From: a bacterium | GTDB lineage: Bacteria; 4484-113; JALSIF01 | Reading direction: 5' to 3' | Length of the DNA: 6,225 nucleotides | Assembly (NCBI GenBank): GCA_026981635.1 | Contig: JALSIF010000023.1 | Location: forward strand, 1 to 6,225 | Part shown: piece by piece, positions 1-6,225 of the stretch | Layout: each line of letters starts with the position of its first letter | Numbering within the stretch: position 1 is the first letter of the stretch | The notes under the pieces: generated by a model | What the model saw: only the letters and a program-made list of their open reading frames with translations | Told to the model about the DNA's origin: nothing | Databases searched by the model: none | Made by a program: the position numbers and the translations under genes

Positions 1-341
1 CCTCCCCGTCGCAGGCGCCGGGCCAGTCCCAGGTTGAAGACCCGGCTGTCCACCAGGATGACTCCCCGGGGGCTTCGGCGGATGATCTCCCCAGCCAGCT
101 TCCTGCCCAGGGCCAGGTAGCGGGGAACAACCCTCAGGTTGTCAAACATGCCGATGGCGCTAAGCCCGGCAGTATCTGCCAAGAGCTCCCCCCCCTCGGA
201 GGCGGTGAGGGAGCTTGCCAGACCGAAGGCCCTGAGCCTGCCTCCCAGGTGCTCCCGCAGGCGGCGCAGCAGCAGGGCCAGGTGGCTGTCGCCGGAGAGA
301 TCGGGGGCGGAGAAGGCGAGGGTGATCTCCCGCCGGCTCAC
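1..341 (-). CDS. lpxB: LpxB-family lipid-A-disaccharide synthase-like glycosyltransferase, N-terminal part (runs off the left edge)
   Basis: My translation of the minus strand from a GTG at 341-339 gives 113 residues with no stop, continuing past the window edge. The pattern matches the N-terminal half of LpxB (glycosyltransferase family 19), which joins UDP-diacylglucosamine to lipid X at the inner face of the cytoplasmic membrane. Landmarks: a LSGD motif at residues 15-18 in place of the usual GEASGD, an IGMFDNL stretch at 63-69 equivalent to the family's VMGFVEVL, and DSRVFNLGLARRL at 98-110 equivalent to DAPDFNL, which carries the catalytic Asp (Asp98 here). The start is supported by a GGGAGGGG ribosome binding site just upstream and by an in-frame TAG at 371-369. 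It begins one base after the carbonic anhydrase stop, so the two are probably co-transcribed and translationally coupled. The family call is good. True lipid A synthesis is less sure, because divergent LpxB relatives occur in bacteria without classical LPS. Confidence 0.75.
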   Translation of the reverse strand, partial: MSRREITLAFSAPDLSGDSHLALLLRRLREHLGGRLRAFGLASSLTASEGGELLADTAGLSAIGMFDNLRVVPRYLALGRKLAGEIIRRSPRGVILVDSRVFNLGLARRLRRG

Positions 342-342
342 C

Positions 343-945
343 TTACCCCTCCCAGCGGGCTTCGGGATCTAGGTAGACCTCCACCACCCGCCGGTACTTG
401 AGGGCCAGCTCCCTCCCCAGTCGGGCCTCCTCGTCGGAGAGCTCCCTGACCACCTTGGCCGGTATCCCCGCCACCAGGGTGCGGGGGGGAACCCGGAAAC
501 CCTCCCTTACCACCGCCCCTGCCGCCACGATGGCCTCCTCGCCCACCACTGCCCCGTTCAGCACGATGGCGCCCATCCCAATCAGGGCACCACTCTCCAC
601 CCTCGCCCCGTGGACGATGGCCCGGTGTCCTACGGTCACATGGTCTTCCACGATGCAGGGCCAATCGTCGGCCACATGGAGCACCGTCCCATCCTGGATG
701 TTGGAGTTCTCTCCCACCTCAATGAAGTTGATGTCGCCCCGGGCGGCAACATGGCAGAGCAGCACCGCGCCAGGGTGGAGGCGTACGTCGCCGCTGATCA
801 CTGCACCGGGAAAGAGGTGGGCAGTGGGGTGGACGGCGGGGTGCTTGCCGCCAAAGGCCAGCACCTGTCCGGGGAAGCGGCGCAAGAGCTCCTCCAGGGG
901 CAGCTTTTCATAGTCGGTCTGGGCTGGGCTGGCTTGGCCTGTCAT
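343..945 (-). CDS. Gamma-class carbonic anhydrase-like protein (left-handed beta-helix, hexapeptide repeats)
   Basis: A 200-residue protein with repeated hexapeptide turns typical of a left-handed parallel beta-helix. In the gamma carbonic anhydrase family this folds as a trimer with metal bound between subunits and interconverts CO2 and bicarbonate in the cytoplasm. Numbering from the ATG at 945, the expected active-site pattern is present: Arg69 and Asp71 in ARGDINF, Gln84-Asp85 in NIQDGTVLH, and the three metal-ligand histidines His90, His107 and His112 (the last two in VGHRAIVHG). The acidic loop of the Methanosarcina Cam enzyme is missing, so it resembles the CamH/YrdA group, some members of which show little activity. 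A C-terminal helix (about 169-195) follows the helix domain. A longer reading from TTG at 981 is unlikely because that codon lies in the probable -35 box. The LpxB-like gene follows one base later. Confidence 0.85.
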   Translation of the reverse strand: MTGQASPAQTDYEKLPLEELLRRFPGQVLAFGGKHPAVHPTAHLFPGAVISGDVRLHPGAVLLCHVAARGDINFIEVGENSNIQDGTVLHVADDWPCIVEDHVTVGHRAIVHGARVESGALIGMGAIVLNGAVVGEEAIVAAGAVVREGFRVPPRTLVAGIPAKVVRELSDEEARLGRELALKYRRVVEVYLDPEARWEG

Positions 946-946
946 G

Positions 947-981
947 GGAGTCCATTCTAGATTGGCCTTACGGGTGGGCAA
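947..981 (-). promoter_or_regulatory. Probable promoter of the carbonic anhydrase/LpxB-like pair, giving a nearly leaderless mRNA
   Basis: On the minus strand, TTGCCC (981-976) and TAGAAT (959-954, five of six matches to TATAAT) are separated by 16 bases. Transcription would start about seven bases past the -10 box, near 947, only two bases before the ATG at 945. No convincing Shine-Dalgarno sequence precedes that ATG, which fits leaderless translation. Confidence 0.5.
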
Positions 982-1003
982 GGTAGAGGGTTGGTTCCCG
1001 GTA

Positions 1004-1012
1004 GGCTAAGAT
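1004..1012 (+). promoter_or_regulatory. Possible -10 element for the rightward uncharacterised gene
   Basis: TAAGAT at 1007-1012 lies inside the shared 8-mer GCTAAGAT, which also occurs in the groES promoter (3589-3596) and after groEL (5685-5692). No recognisable -35 box stands 16-18 bases upstream, so this is a weak call. The element also sits in a small dyad, GGCTA-AGA-TAGCC. Start of transcription would fall near 1019. Confidence 0.3.
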
Positions 1013-1030
1013 AGCCCGGCAAGCCTTCCC

Positions 1031-2143
1031 ATGGCAGAGGAAGAGGCTGAGCTAGGTAGGTGGAATAGCGTGGGGAGAGTTGGAGGAGAGGGTGCTCTTA
1101 CCCACCCTGACTGTGCTGCCCTCTGTGCGGTGGTGCTTCGGCCCTACCTGGAAGAGCTCCATCCCGGCCAGCGGGGTAAGTTCCTGGACTATCTGTGCCC
1201 CGATCCTGAGGTGGCCGCCCGCTTCATTGATCAGGTCAAGACCAGCCACGAACTACGCCAGCAGGCCCTGGATCGCCTGGCCGGTCTGCTCATGTGTGAG
1301 GCGGGCCTCTGCCCGGAGGAGGAGACCGAGATCTGGTGGTGGGAGGTAATTGCTGAGCAGGCCGCCCGCCTCCTCGTCCCCGACGGGCTGGAAGGCTACG
1401 GTCTGGCTCCCCGGGTGCGCAACCCCACTCGCTGGAACTTCCTTGTTCTTACCGCCGGCTACTTTGCCCTGGTGAGGGCGCTGATTGCCCGCATGCGGGA
1501 CTATCCCCCCAAGCTGGGCGGGGAGCGCCGGGTGAGGGAGATCGCCCGCCGCTGCCACGTCTATGTGCGCTCGCCGGCGGCGGCCAATCTGGTTCGGCTG
1601 CTCACCCTGGCCGCCCTGGTTCAACCCATCACCCGTCCCGCCCTCCGCCGCACCCTGGCTCTGCGTGCCTTTGGCAACCTGAAAGAGCAGATCGGGGTGT
1701 GGCTGCCCAGCGAACCACCCCCCGAGCCGGTCAGTCACCGCTATGACCTGGTGCTGGTGGATCGCTGGTTCTGCCTCCAGGGCGTGGGGGTGGAAATGCT
1801 TGCCCAGCTGGTGGCGGAGGGGGGAGCGGGGCTGATTATCTGTGATCGGGTGGGAGAATCCCTTGCTGACCTCGCCGCTCCCGGCGGTGAGGGAAACGGG
1901 TTTGCCGAGCGGATCATCTCCTTTCAGTTGGTGCGCGCTCCCCTGCGCTCCCTAAACGACCTCGGCCTCATCCTCCTGGGAAGTGAGAGGGTGGGGGAGA
2001 TGGACCCCGAGGTCAGTGCCACCGTCTGGGAGGTGCGCCGCCAGGGTGAGCGGGGTGGGCGGTTGGTGGAGATTCGCTCGCAGAAGCTTTCCCGCCATGG
2101 TCTCAGCGAGGGCCTACGGGAGCTGATTTCGGCACCGGGCTAG
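1031..2143 (+). CDS. Uncharacterised protein, 370 residues
   Basis: I do not recognise this protein. The frame stays open for 370 codons with strong third-position G/C bias, so it is a real gene. The N-terminal two-thirds is rich in Leu, Ala and Arg and probably helical, with a Trp cluster (EIWWWEVI, about 100-107) and two moderately hydrophobic stretches (about 136-150 and 186-200) that are too interrupted by Arg to be sure membrane spans. The C-terminal part has an alternating hydrophobic strand, YDLVLVDRW (about 238-246), then GGAGLIICDRVGE (264-276). That spacing recalls strands 4 and 5 of a Rossmann-like methyltransferase, but I see no glycine-rich motif I, so this is only a hint. No signal peptide is visible. 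The ATG at 1031 has no Shine-Dalgarno sequence. An in-frame GTG at 1070 preceded by AGGTAGGTGG is a plausible alternative start. It stands alone, between a divergent operon and the citrate synthase gene with its own promoter. Confidence 0.75.
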   Translation: MAEEEAELGRWNSVGRVGGEGALTHPDCAALCAVVLRPYLEELHPGQRGKFLDYLCPDPEVAARFIDQVKTSHELRQQALDRLAGLLMCEAGLCPEEETEIWWWEVIAEQAARLLVPDGLEGYGLAPRVRNPTRWNFLVLTAGYFALVRALIARMRDYPPKLGGERRVREIARRCHVYVRSPAAANLVRLLTLAALVQPITRPALRRTLALRAFGNLKEQIGVWLPSEPPPEPVSHRYDLVLVDRWFCLQGVGVEMLAQLVAEGGAGLIICDRVGESLADLAAPGGEGNGFAERIISFQLVRAPLRSLNDLGLILLGSERVGEMDPEVSATVWEVRRQGERGGRLVEIRSQKLSRHGLSEGLRELISAPG

Positions 2144-2192
2144 CCTCCCGCCCCAAGGGGCCAGCTCTGTTATCATTTAGCCGTCCCCGGTT

Positions 2193-2220
2193 TTGAAAGA
2201 AAACCCACTTCGGGTAAGTA
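2193..2220 (+). promoter_or_regulatory. Probable citrate synthase promoter
   Basis: TTGAAA (2193-2198) and TAAGTA (2215-2220) are 16 bases apart in the 113-base gap before the citrate synthase gene, inside a locally A+T-richer stretch. The -10 box is a poor match to TATAAT but resembles the TAAGAT elements elsewhere in this window. The predicted leader is about 30 bases and contains AGGGAGGT (2245-2252), four bases before the ATG. Confidence 0.4.
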
Positions 2221-2256
2221 TCAAATAGCGATGATGGTTCGCGCAGGGAGGTAGCC

Positions 2257-3390
2257 ATGCAGCTGGCAGAGGTAAGGGAAGGACTTGAAGGTGTCGTAGT
2301 TGCTAACTCCAGCATGAGCTGGATTGACGGCGAGAACGGCGTTCTCATCTATCAGGGCTACAACATCCATGATCTGGCCGAAAAGTCCACCTTTGAAGAG
2401 GTGATCTTCCTGCTCTGGAACGGGCGCCTGCCCACCCAGGCCGAGTTTGACGACTACTTCAAGCGGCTCTCGGATGAGCGCCAGCTAAACGACCAGGAGT
2501 GGGACTTCGTGCGCCGCTACGCCAACTCCCAGGTCCACCCGATGGCCTTCCTGCGCACCGCGGTGAGCTTCCTTGCCCATAGCGACCCCGACGTGGAGGA
2601 CAACTCCCACGAGGCCAACGTGCGCAAGGGGTTCAGGCTTACCGGCAAGATGGCGGTGATGGTGGCCGCCTTTGACCGAATCAGAAATGGTAAGGAGCCC
2701 CTCCAGGCAAAGCCGGAGTGGAACCACGCCAAGAACTTCCTCTGGATGCTCAAGGGGCGCGAGCCCGACGAGCTGGAGGCGCGGGCGATGGATGTGGCCC
2801 TCATCCTCCACGCCGACCACGGCTTCAACGCCTCCACCTTCGCCGCCCGGGTCACCGCCGCCACCCTATCTGATCTCCACTCCGCCATCACCAGCGCGGT
2901 GGGCACCCTCAAGGGCCCCCTCCACGGCGGGGCAAACACCAGGGTAATGCAGATGCTCCTGGAGATCGGCGAGGTGGAGCGGGCCGAGCAGTGGGTGCTT
3001 GATGCCCTGGCCAGAAAGGAGCGCATCATGGGCTTCGGTCACCGGGTCTACCGCACCATGGACCCGCGGGCGGTCCACCTCAGGGAGCTTTCCAAGAAGC
3101 TCTGCGAACGGATCGGGGAGACCAAGTGGTACGAAATGAGCGAGAAGATCTTTGAGGTGGTCCACCGCGAGAAGGGCCTCTGGCCTAACGTGGACTTCTT
3201 CTCCGCCTCCACCTACTACGCCATGGGCATCCCGCTGGACCTTTACACCCCCATCTTTGCCATGAGCAGGGTGGTGGGCTGGGTGGGCCACTGCCTGGAG
3301 CAGTACGCCCACAACCGCCTGATCCGCCCGCGGGCAAACTACGTCGGCCCCAAGGGTCTGCAGTACGTGCCCATAGACCAGCGCACCTAG
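2257..3390 (+). CDS. gltA: Citrate synthase, short (non-NADH-regulated) type
   Basis: A complete 377-residue citrate synthase, which condenses oxaloacetate and acetyl-CoA to citrate at the entry to the TCA cycle in the cytoplasm. The catalytic triad is in place: His223 in PLHGGAN, His262 in GFGHRVY and Asp313 in NVDFFS. Other family marks are LHADHGFN (184-191), the GWVGHCLEQ helix (341-349) and the substrate-binding arginines of RLIRPRANYVG (354-364). The length and the start at LAEVREGLEGVVVA match the compact dimeric enzymes of Gram-positives, archaea and thermophiles. The N-terminal beta domain of the hexameric, NADH-inhibited E. coli enzyme is absent. The start is fixed by a strong AGGGAGGT ribosome binding site. 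2-Methylcitrate synthase is a close relative. No other propionate gene lies nearby, so citrate synthase is preferred, but sequence alone does not exclude dual use. It is flanked by its own promoter and a weak terminator-like hairpin, so probably monocistronic. Confidence 0.93.
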   Translation: MQLAEVREGLEGVVVANSSMSWIDGENGVLIYQGYNIHDLAEKSTFEEVIFLLWNGRLPTQAEFDDYFKRLSDERQLNDQEWDFVRRYANSQVHPMAFLRTAVSFLAHSDPDVEDNSHEANVRKGFRLTGKMAVMVAAFDRIRNGKEPLQAKPEWNHAKNFLWMLKGREPDELEARAMDVALILHADHGFNASTFAARVTAATLSDLHSAITSAVGTLKGPLHGGANTRVMQMLLEIGEVERAEQWVLDALARKERIMGFGHRVYRTMDPRAVHLRELSKKLCERIGETKWYEMSEKIFEVVHREKGLWPNVDFFSASTYYAMGIPLDLYTPIFAMSRVVGWVGHCLEQYAHNRLIRPRANYVGPKGLQYVPIDQRT

Positions 3391-3437
3391 CCAGATAGCC
3401 AGCGCCAGACCCCAGGGCCCTCTTCCCCCCGGGTGGG

Positions 3438-3457
3438 GTAGCCCTACAGGGCTCTAC
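3438..3457 (+). terminator. Weak terminator-like hairpin after citrate synthase
   Basis: AGCCC-TACA-GGGCT (3440-3453) forms a short hairpin, extendable by GTA/TAC with a small bulge. No T-run follows directly, so intrinsic termination is doubtful. The remainder of the 264-base gap holds C- and G-runs (3421-3438), then the groESL regulatory region from about 3520. I see no gene in it. Confidence 0.2.
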
Positions 3458-3566
3458 TTGGCCCATCTTGCTGCCTCTGCCTTTTCCTCGCCAACCAGGC
3501 TAAGTCTTGGAGTAACAACTTGACCAGTTCGCCGCAGAATCTGCTAGCTATTCCGACTTCCGGCTG

Positions 3567-3593
3567 CTAGCAGTCGTTAGATTAAACTGCTAA
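3567..3593 (+). promoter_or_regulatory. Variant CIRCE operator (HrcA repressor site) upstream of groES
   Basis: The sequence reads CTAGCAGTC, nine bases, then AACTGCTAA. The consensus CIRCE element is TTAGCACTC-N9-GAGTGCTAA. Fourteen of 18 arm positions match and the spacer is exactly nine. Two of the four differences compensate each other: position 7 of the left arm is G instead of C, and its partner in the right arm is C instead of G, so the dyad is kept. HrcA binding here would repress groESL in the absence of heat stress. The right arm overlaps the TAAGAT -10 box, so bound repressor would block RNA polymerase. Confidence 0.75.
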
Positions 3594-3596
3594 GAT
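3588..3596 (+). promoter_or_regulatory. Extended -10 promoter of groESL
   Basis: TGC-TAAGAT is an extended -10 element (TGn next to the hexamer). The matching -35 position, 3568-3573, reads TAGCAG and is poor, which is tolerated when a TGn extension is present. Transcription would begin near 3603, leaving a leader of about 50 bases. An alternative is TTGACC at 3520-3525 with TAGCTA at 3545-3550, but its 19-base spacer and weak -10 make it less likely. In that case CIRCE would lie in the transcribed leader, as it does in many bacteria. Confidence 0.45.
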
Positions 3597-3654
3597 CGGG
3601 GGTAGTTAGCGGCGACCTTTGCAGAAAAATCCACCATTGAGGGAGGTAAGGAGC

Positions 3655-3972
3655 ATGGCCAAGGCAGCGACTCAGACCAAGTTCAAGCTTCGTCCCCTGG
3701 CCGACCGGGTGATCGTCAAGCGGGAGGAGGAGGAAGAGGCCCGCACTCCGGCCGGCATCGTCATCCCCGACAGCGCCAAGGAGCGGCCGGTCACCGCCAA
3801 GGTGATCGCGGTCGGACCGGGCAAGCGAGACGAGAGCGGCAACCTCCATCCCGTCGCGGTTGAGCCCGGTCAGCGGGTGGTGGTGAGCAAGTATGCCGGG
3901 ACCGAGATCAAGCTGGACGGCGAGGAGTACGTCATCGTGCGGGAGGACGACATCCTCGCAGTCTTTGAGTAG
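3655..3972 (+). CDS. groES: GroES, 10-kDa co-chaperonin
   Basis: A complete 105-residue co-chaperonin. Seven copies form the lid that caps the GroEL ring and closes the folding chamber in the cytoplasm. The core starts at [13 protein letters not shown] (10-22), followed by the mobile loop (about 23-40) with [18 protein letters not shown] is the tripeptide region that docks on GroEL. The loop has Pro-Ala where TAGGIVLP has Ala-Gly. The C-terminal strand [14 protein letters not shown] is typical. The N-terminus has about eight extra residues (AKAATQTK) compared with the shortest members, and the loop begins with a run of five Glu. The ATG at 3655 is chosen because GGGAGG (3641-3646) precedes it by eight bases. 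A TTG at 3619 would extend the frame by 12 residues that do not look like GroES. It lies 52 bases before groEL in the same operon, under the variant CIRCE site. Confidence 0.97.
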   Translation: MAKAATQTKFKLRPLADRVIVKREEEEEARTPAGIVIPDSAKERPVTAKVIAVGPGKRDESGNLHPVAVEPGQRVVVSKYAGTEIKLDGEEYVIVREDDILAVFE

Positions 3973-4021
3973 CCCAACGGACAGAACCAGACTTCCGGAA
4001 AGAACCACAAAGGAGGGATGA

Positions 4022-5677
<1,656 letters not shown>

Positions 5678-5718
5678 TCAATCTGCTAAGATAGTTTCCC
5701 CCGTAAACCCCCCCCAAG

Positions 5719-5760
5719 GCGGGGCCTCCTAACCCCCCGGGAGGCCCCGCTCCCTTTTTT
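5719..5760 (+). terminator. Strong intrinsic terminator of the groESL operon
   Basis: A perfect 11-bp stem, GCGGGGCCTCC (5719-5729) pairing with GGAGGCCCCGC (5740-5750), closes a ten-base loop and is followed after TCCC by six T residues (5755-5760). It lies 41 bases after the groEL stop. Confidence 0.9.
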
Positions 5761-5769
5761 ATCCCCCCA

Positions 5770-5862
5770 CCAGACGGGGGCCAAAAAGGAGCCAGGAGGG
5801 GCGGCCAAAATCACCCCTCGGGCGGCCAGAGGGGCCAAAAAGGGGCCGTTTTTGGCCCCTGG
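5770..5862. repeat. Degenerate repeats of a CCAG..GGGGCCAAAAA unit
   Basis: Direct copies begin at 5770, 5792 and 5826, and an inverted copy occupies 5849-5862. The best pair is GGGGCCAAAAAGGAGCC (5777-5793) and GGGGCCAAAAAGGGGCC (5831-5847), 16 of 17 identical, each preceded by CCAGA. The copy at 5792 is diverged (CCAGGAGGGGCGGCCAAAA). The third direct copy and the inverted copy make a perfect 12-bp hairpin, AGGGGCCAAAAA (5830-5841) with its complement at 5849-5860. No gene lies here. Open frames across it are short and do not resemble protein sequence. Confidence 0.6.
5837..5860 (-). terminator. Possible minus-strand intrinsic terminator within the repeats
   Basis: Read on the minus strand from 5860, AGGGGCC-AAAAAC-GGCCCCT forms a 7-bp hairpin immediately followed by TTTT (5840-5837). 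It competes with the 12-bp hairpin formed by the flanking repeat copies. It could stop leftward transcription entering groEL, but no leftward gene is visible to its right inside the window, so this is only a possibility. Confidence 0.3.
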
Positions 5863-5886
5863 CTCTATCAATTTTTTGTCCACAAA

Positions 5887-5933
5887 ATATCAACATATCC
5901 ATATTTTCTGGTGTATTCTGGTCCTGTTGATAT
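5887..5933. promoter_or_regulatory. Dyad in an A+T-rich island upstream of the RNA promoter
   Basis: ATATCAACA (5887-5895) and TGTTGATAT (5925-5933) are a perfect 9-bp inverted repeat separated by 29 bases. A second TGTTGA follows at 5935-5940, and TTCTGGT is repeated ten bases apart (5906-5912 and 5916-5922) between the arms. Only 29 of the 90 bases in 5881-5970 are G or C, in sharp contrast to the G+C-rich genes. It could be an UP element or a regulator-binding region for the promoter at 5974. Confidence 0.35.
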
Positions 5934-5973
5934 GTGTTGAGAAAAAAAGTTTGGAGAATTTTGCCAAAAGGTC

Positions 5974-6003
5974 TTGACAAGGCATTGAGGGGTGTGGTAG
6001 AAA
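5974..6003 (+). promoter_or_regulatory. Promoter of the candidate structured RNA
   Basis: A perfect -35 box TTGACA (5974-5979) and TAGAAA (5998-6003, four of six matches to TATAAT) are 18 bases apart. An A+T-rich tract lies directly upstream. The predicted start, seven bases past the -10 box, is 6010, which is the first base of the 5' strand of the pseudoknot. That agreement was not used to choose the promoter. Confidence 0.6.
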
Positions 6004-6009
6004 TAGGGT

Positions 6010-6225
6010 GGCACGCCAAGGGTGGTGAGGTGAGCTACTGGGATATCCCCGGCGTGCCGAGGGGACCCAGTAGCGAGGGCAGAGGCACCGACCACCCGCC
6101 GAGAGGGGATCTGGGTCGGATCCCTCTACGGAGGGAAGCGGTCCAGGTCCTGGGGGAAGCTCCCTAAGGAGCCAACCCCAAGGGAGGGCGATCCTTCGGG
6201 AGAGCCCTGCTGAGGGGAAGGTTCC
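6010..6225 (+). ncRNA. Candidate structured non-coding RNA with a 5' pseudoknot, incomplete at the right edge
   Basis: I do not recognise this RNA. A long imperfect stem forms from GGGTGGT (6020-6026) with ACCACCC (6091-6097), GGTG (6029-6032) with CACC (6086-6089), GCTACTGGG (6034-6042) with CCCAGTAGC (6066-6074), and TCCCC (6046-6050) with GGGGA (6061-6065) after an ATA bulge. Its ten-base loop begins with GGCGTGCC (6051-6058), the exact complement of the predicted 5' end GGCACGCC (6010-6017), making a pseudoknot. Downstream hairpins: TCCCTC-TACG-GAGGGA (6121-6136, a UNCG loop), GCTCC-CTAA-GGAGC (6159-6172) inside GGGG/CCCC, and AGGGC-GA-TCC-TTCG-GGA-GA-GCCCT (6185-6208), which has a UUCG loop and tandem G-A/A-G opposed bases. 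No convincing gene overlaps it. It may be a free-standing RNA, or a long leader or riboswitch for a gene beyond the window. Confidence 0.6.

Noticed and set aside
338-664. Minus-strand Gly/Arg-rich frame of 108 codons inside the carbonic anhydrase gene
   Set aside because: It is a shifted frame of the carbonic anhydrase gene with low-complexity composition.
946-981. TTG start at 981 for the carbonic anhydrase gene
   Set aside because: It overlaps the probable -35 box and has no ribosome binding site. The ATG at 945 fits the family and the promoter better.
3619-3654. TTG start at 3619 for groES
   Set aside because: The extra residues are encoded by the groES ribosome binding site region and are not GroES-like.
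6005-6017. Resemblance to the T-box sequence AGGGTGGNACCGCG
   Set aside because: The match breaks after AGGGTGGCAC, and it sits at the start of the transcript instead of after stem I and next to a terminator.
6010-6097. HDV-like ribozyme (nested pseudoknot starting at the first base)
   Set aside because: In HDV-like ribozymes a complete P3 hairpin precedes the 3' strand of P1. Here the 3' strand lies inside the hairpin loop, so the topology differs.
5934-6167. Plus-strand frame of 77 codons across the candidate RNA promoter and RNA
   Set aside because: It runs through the promoter and structured stems, has no ribosome binding site worth the name, and the protein resembles no family. The paired stems explain the sequence better.
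6140-6173. Resemblance to the conserved SRP RNA domain (AGGTCC..GGAAGC..AAGG)
   Set aside because: The GGAA tetraloop hairpin and asymmetric loop that define SRP RNA cannot form here. The bases pair instead in the GCTCC-CTAA-GGAGC hairpin.

Overview
The window comes from a G+C-rich bacterial chromosome. An LpxB-family gene suggests a two-membrane (diderm) cell, and the charged, Lys/Glu-rich chaperonins would fit a thermophile. Both are inferences, and the sequence does not fix the phylum. Everything up to the groEL terminator is ordinary housekeeping sequence. The least explained part is the last ~220 bases.

Layout: (1) 1-945, minus strand: a gamma-class carbonic anhydrase-like gene followed one base later by the N-terminal part of an LpxB-family gene that runs off the left edge. 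(2) 946-1030: a divergent promoter region. The leftward promoter appears to give an almost leaderless mRNA. (3) 1031-2143, plus strand: a 370-residue protein I do not recognise. (4) 2257-3390: a short-type citrate synthase with its own promoter and a strong ribosome binding site. (5) 3391-3654: an intergenic region with a variant CIRCE operator (the HrcA repressor site) overlapping an extended -10 promoter. (6) 3655-5677: groES and groEL, closed by a strong intrinsic terminator at 5719-5760. (7) 5761-5970: a non-coding stretch. Its first part holds degenerate repeats of a GGGGCCAAAAA-type unit, and its second part is an A+T-rich island containing a dyad. (8) 5974-6225: a promoter with a perfect TTGACA, followed by what looks like a structured non-coding RNA cut off by the right edge.

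The genes form separate units: a leftward envelope/bicarbonate pair, two single rightward genes, a heat-shock operon probably controlled by HrcA, and an apparently separately transcribed RNA. In that RNA the predicted first eight transcribed bases are perfectly complementary to the loop of a long hairpin, giving a pseudoknot. Further downstream are two UNCG-capped hairpins, one of which carries a tandem G-A/A-G internal loop. I could not match it to RNase P RNA, tmRNA, SRP RNA, 6S RNA, rRNA or any riboswitch I can recall, so it is the main candidate for something undescribed.
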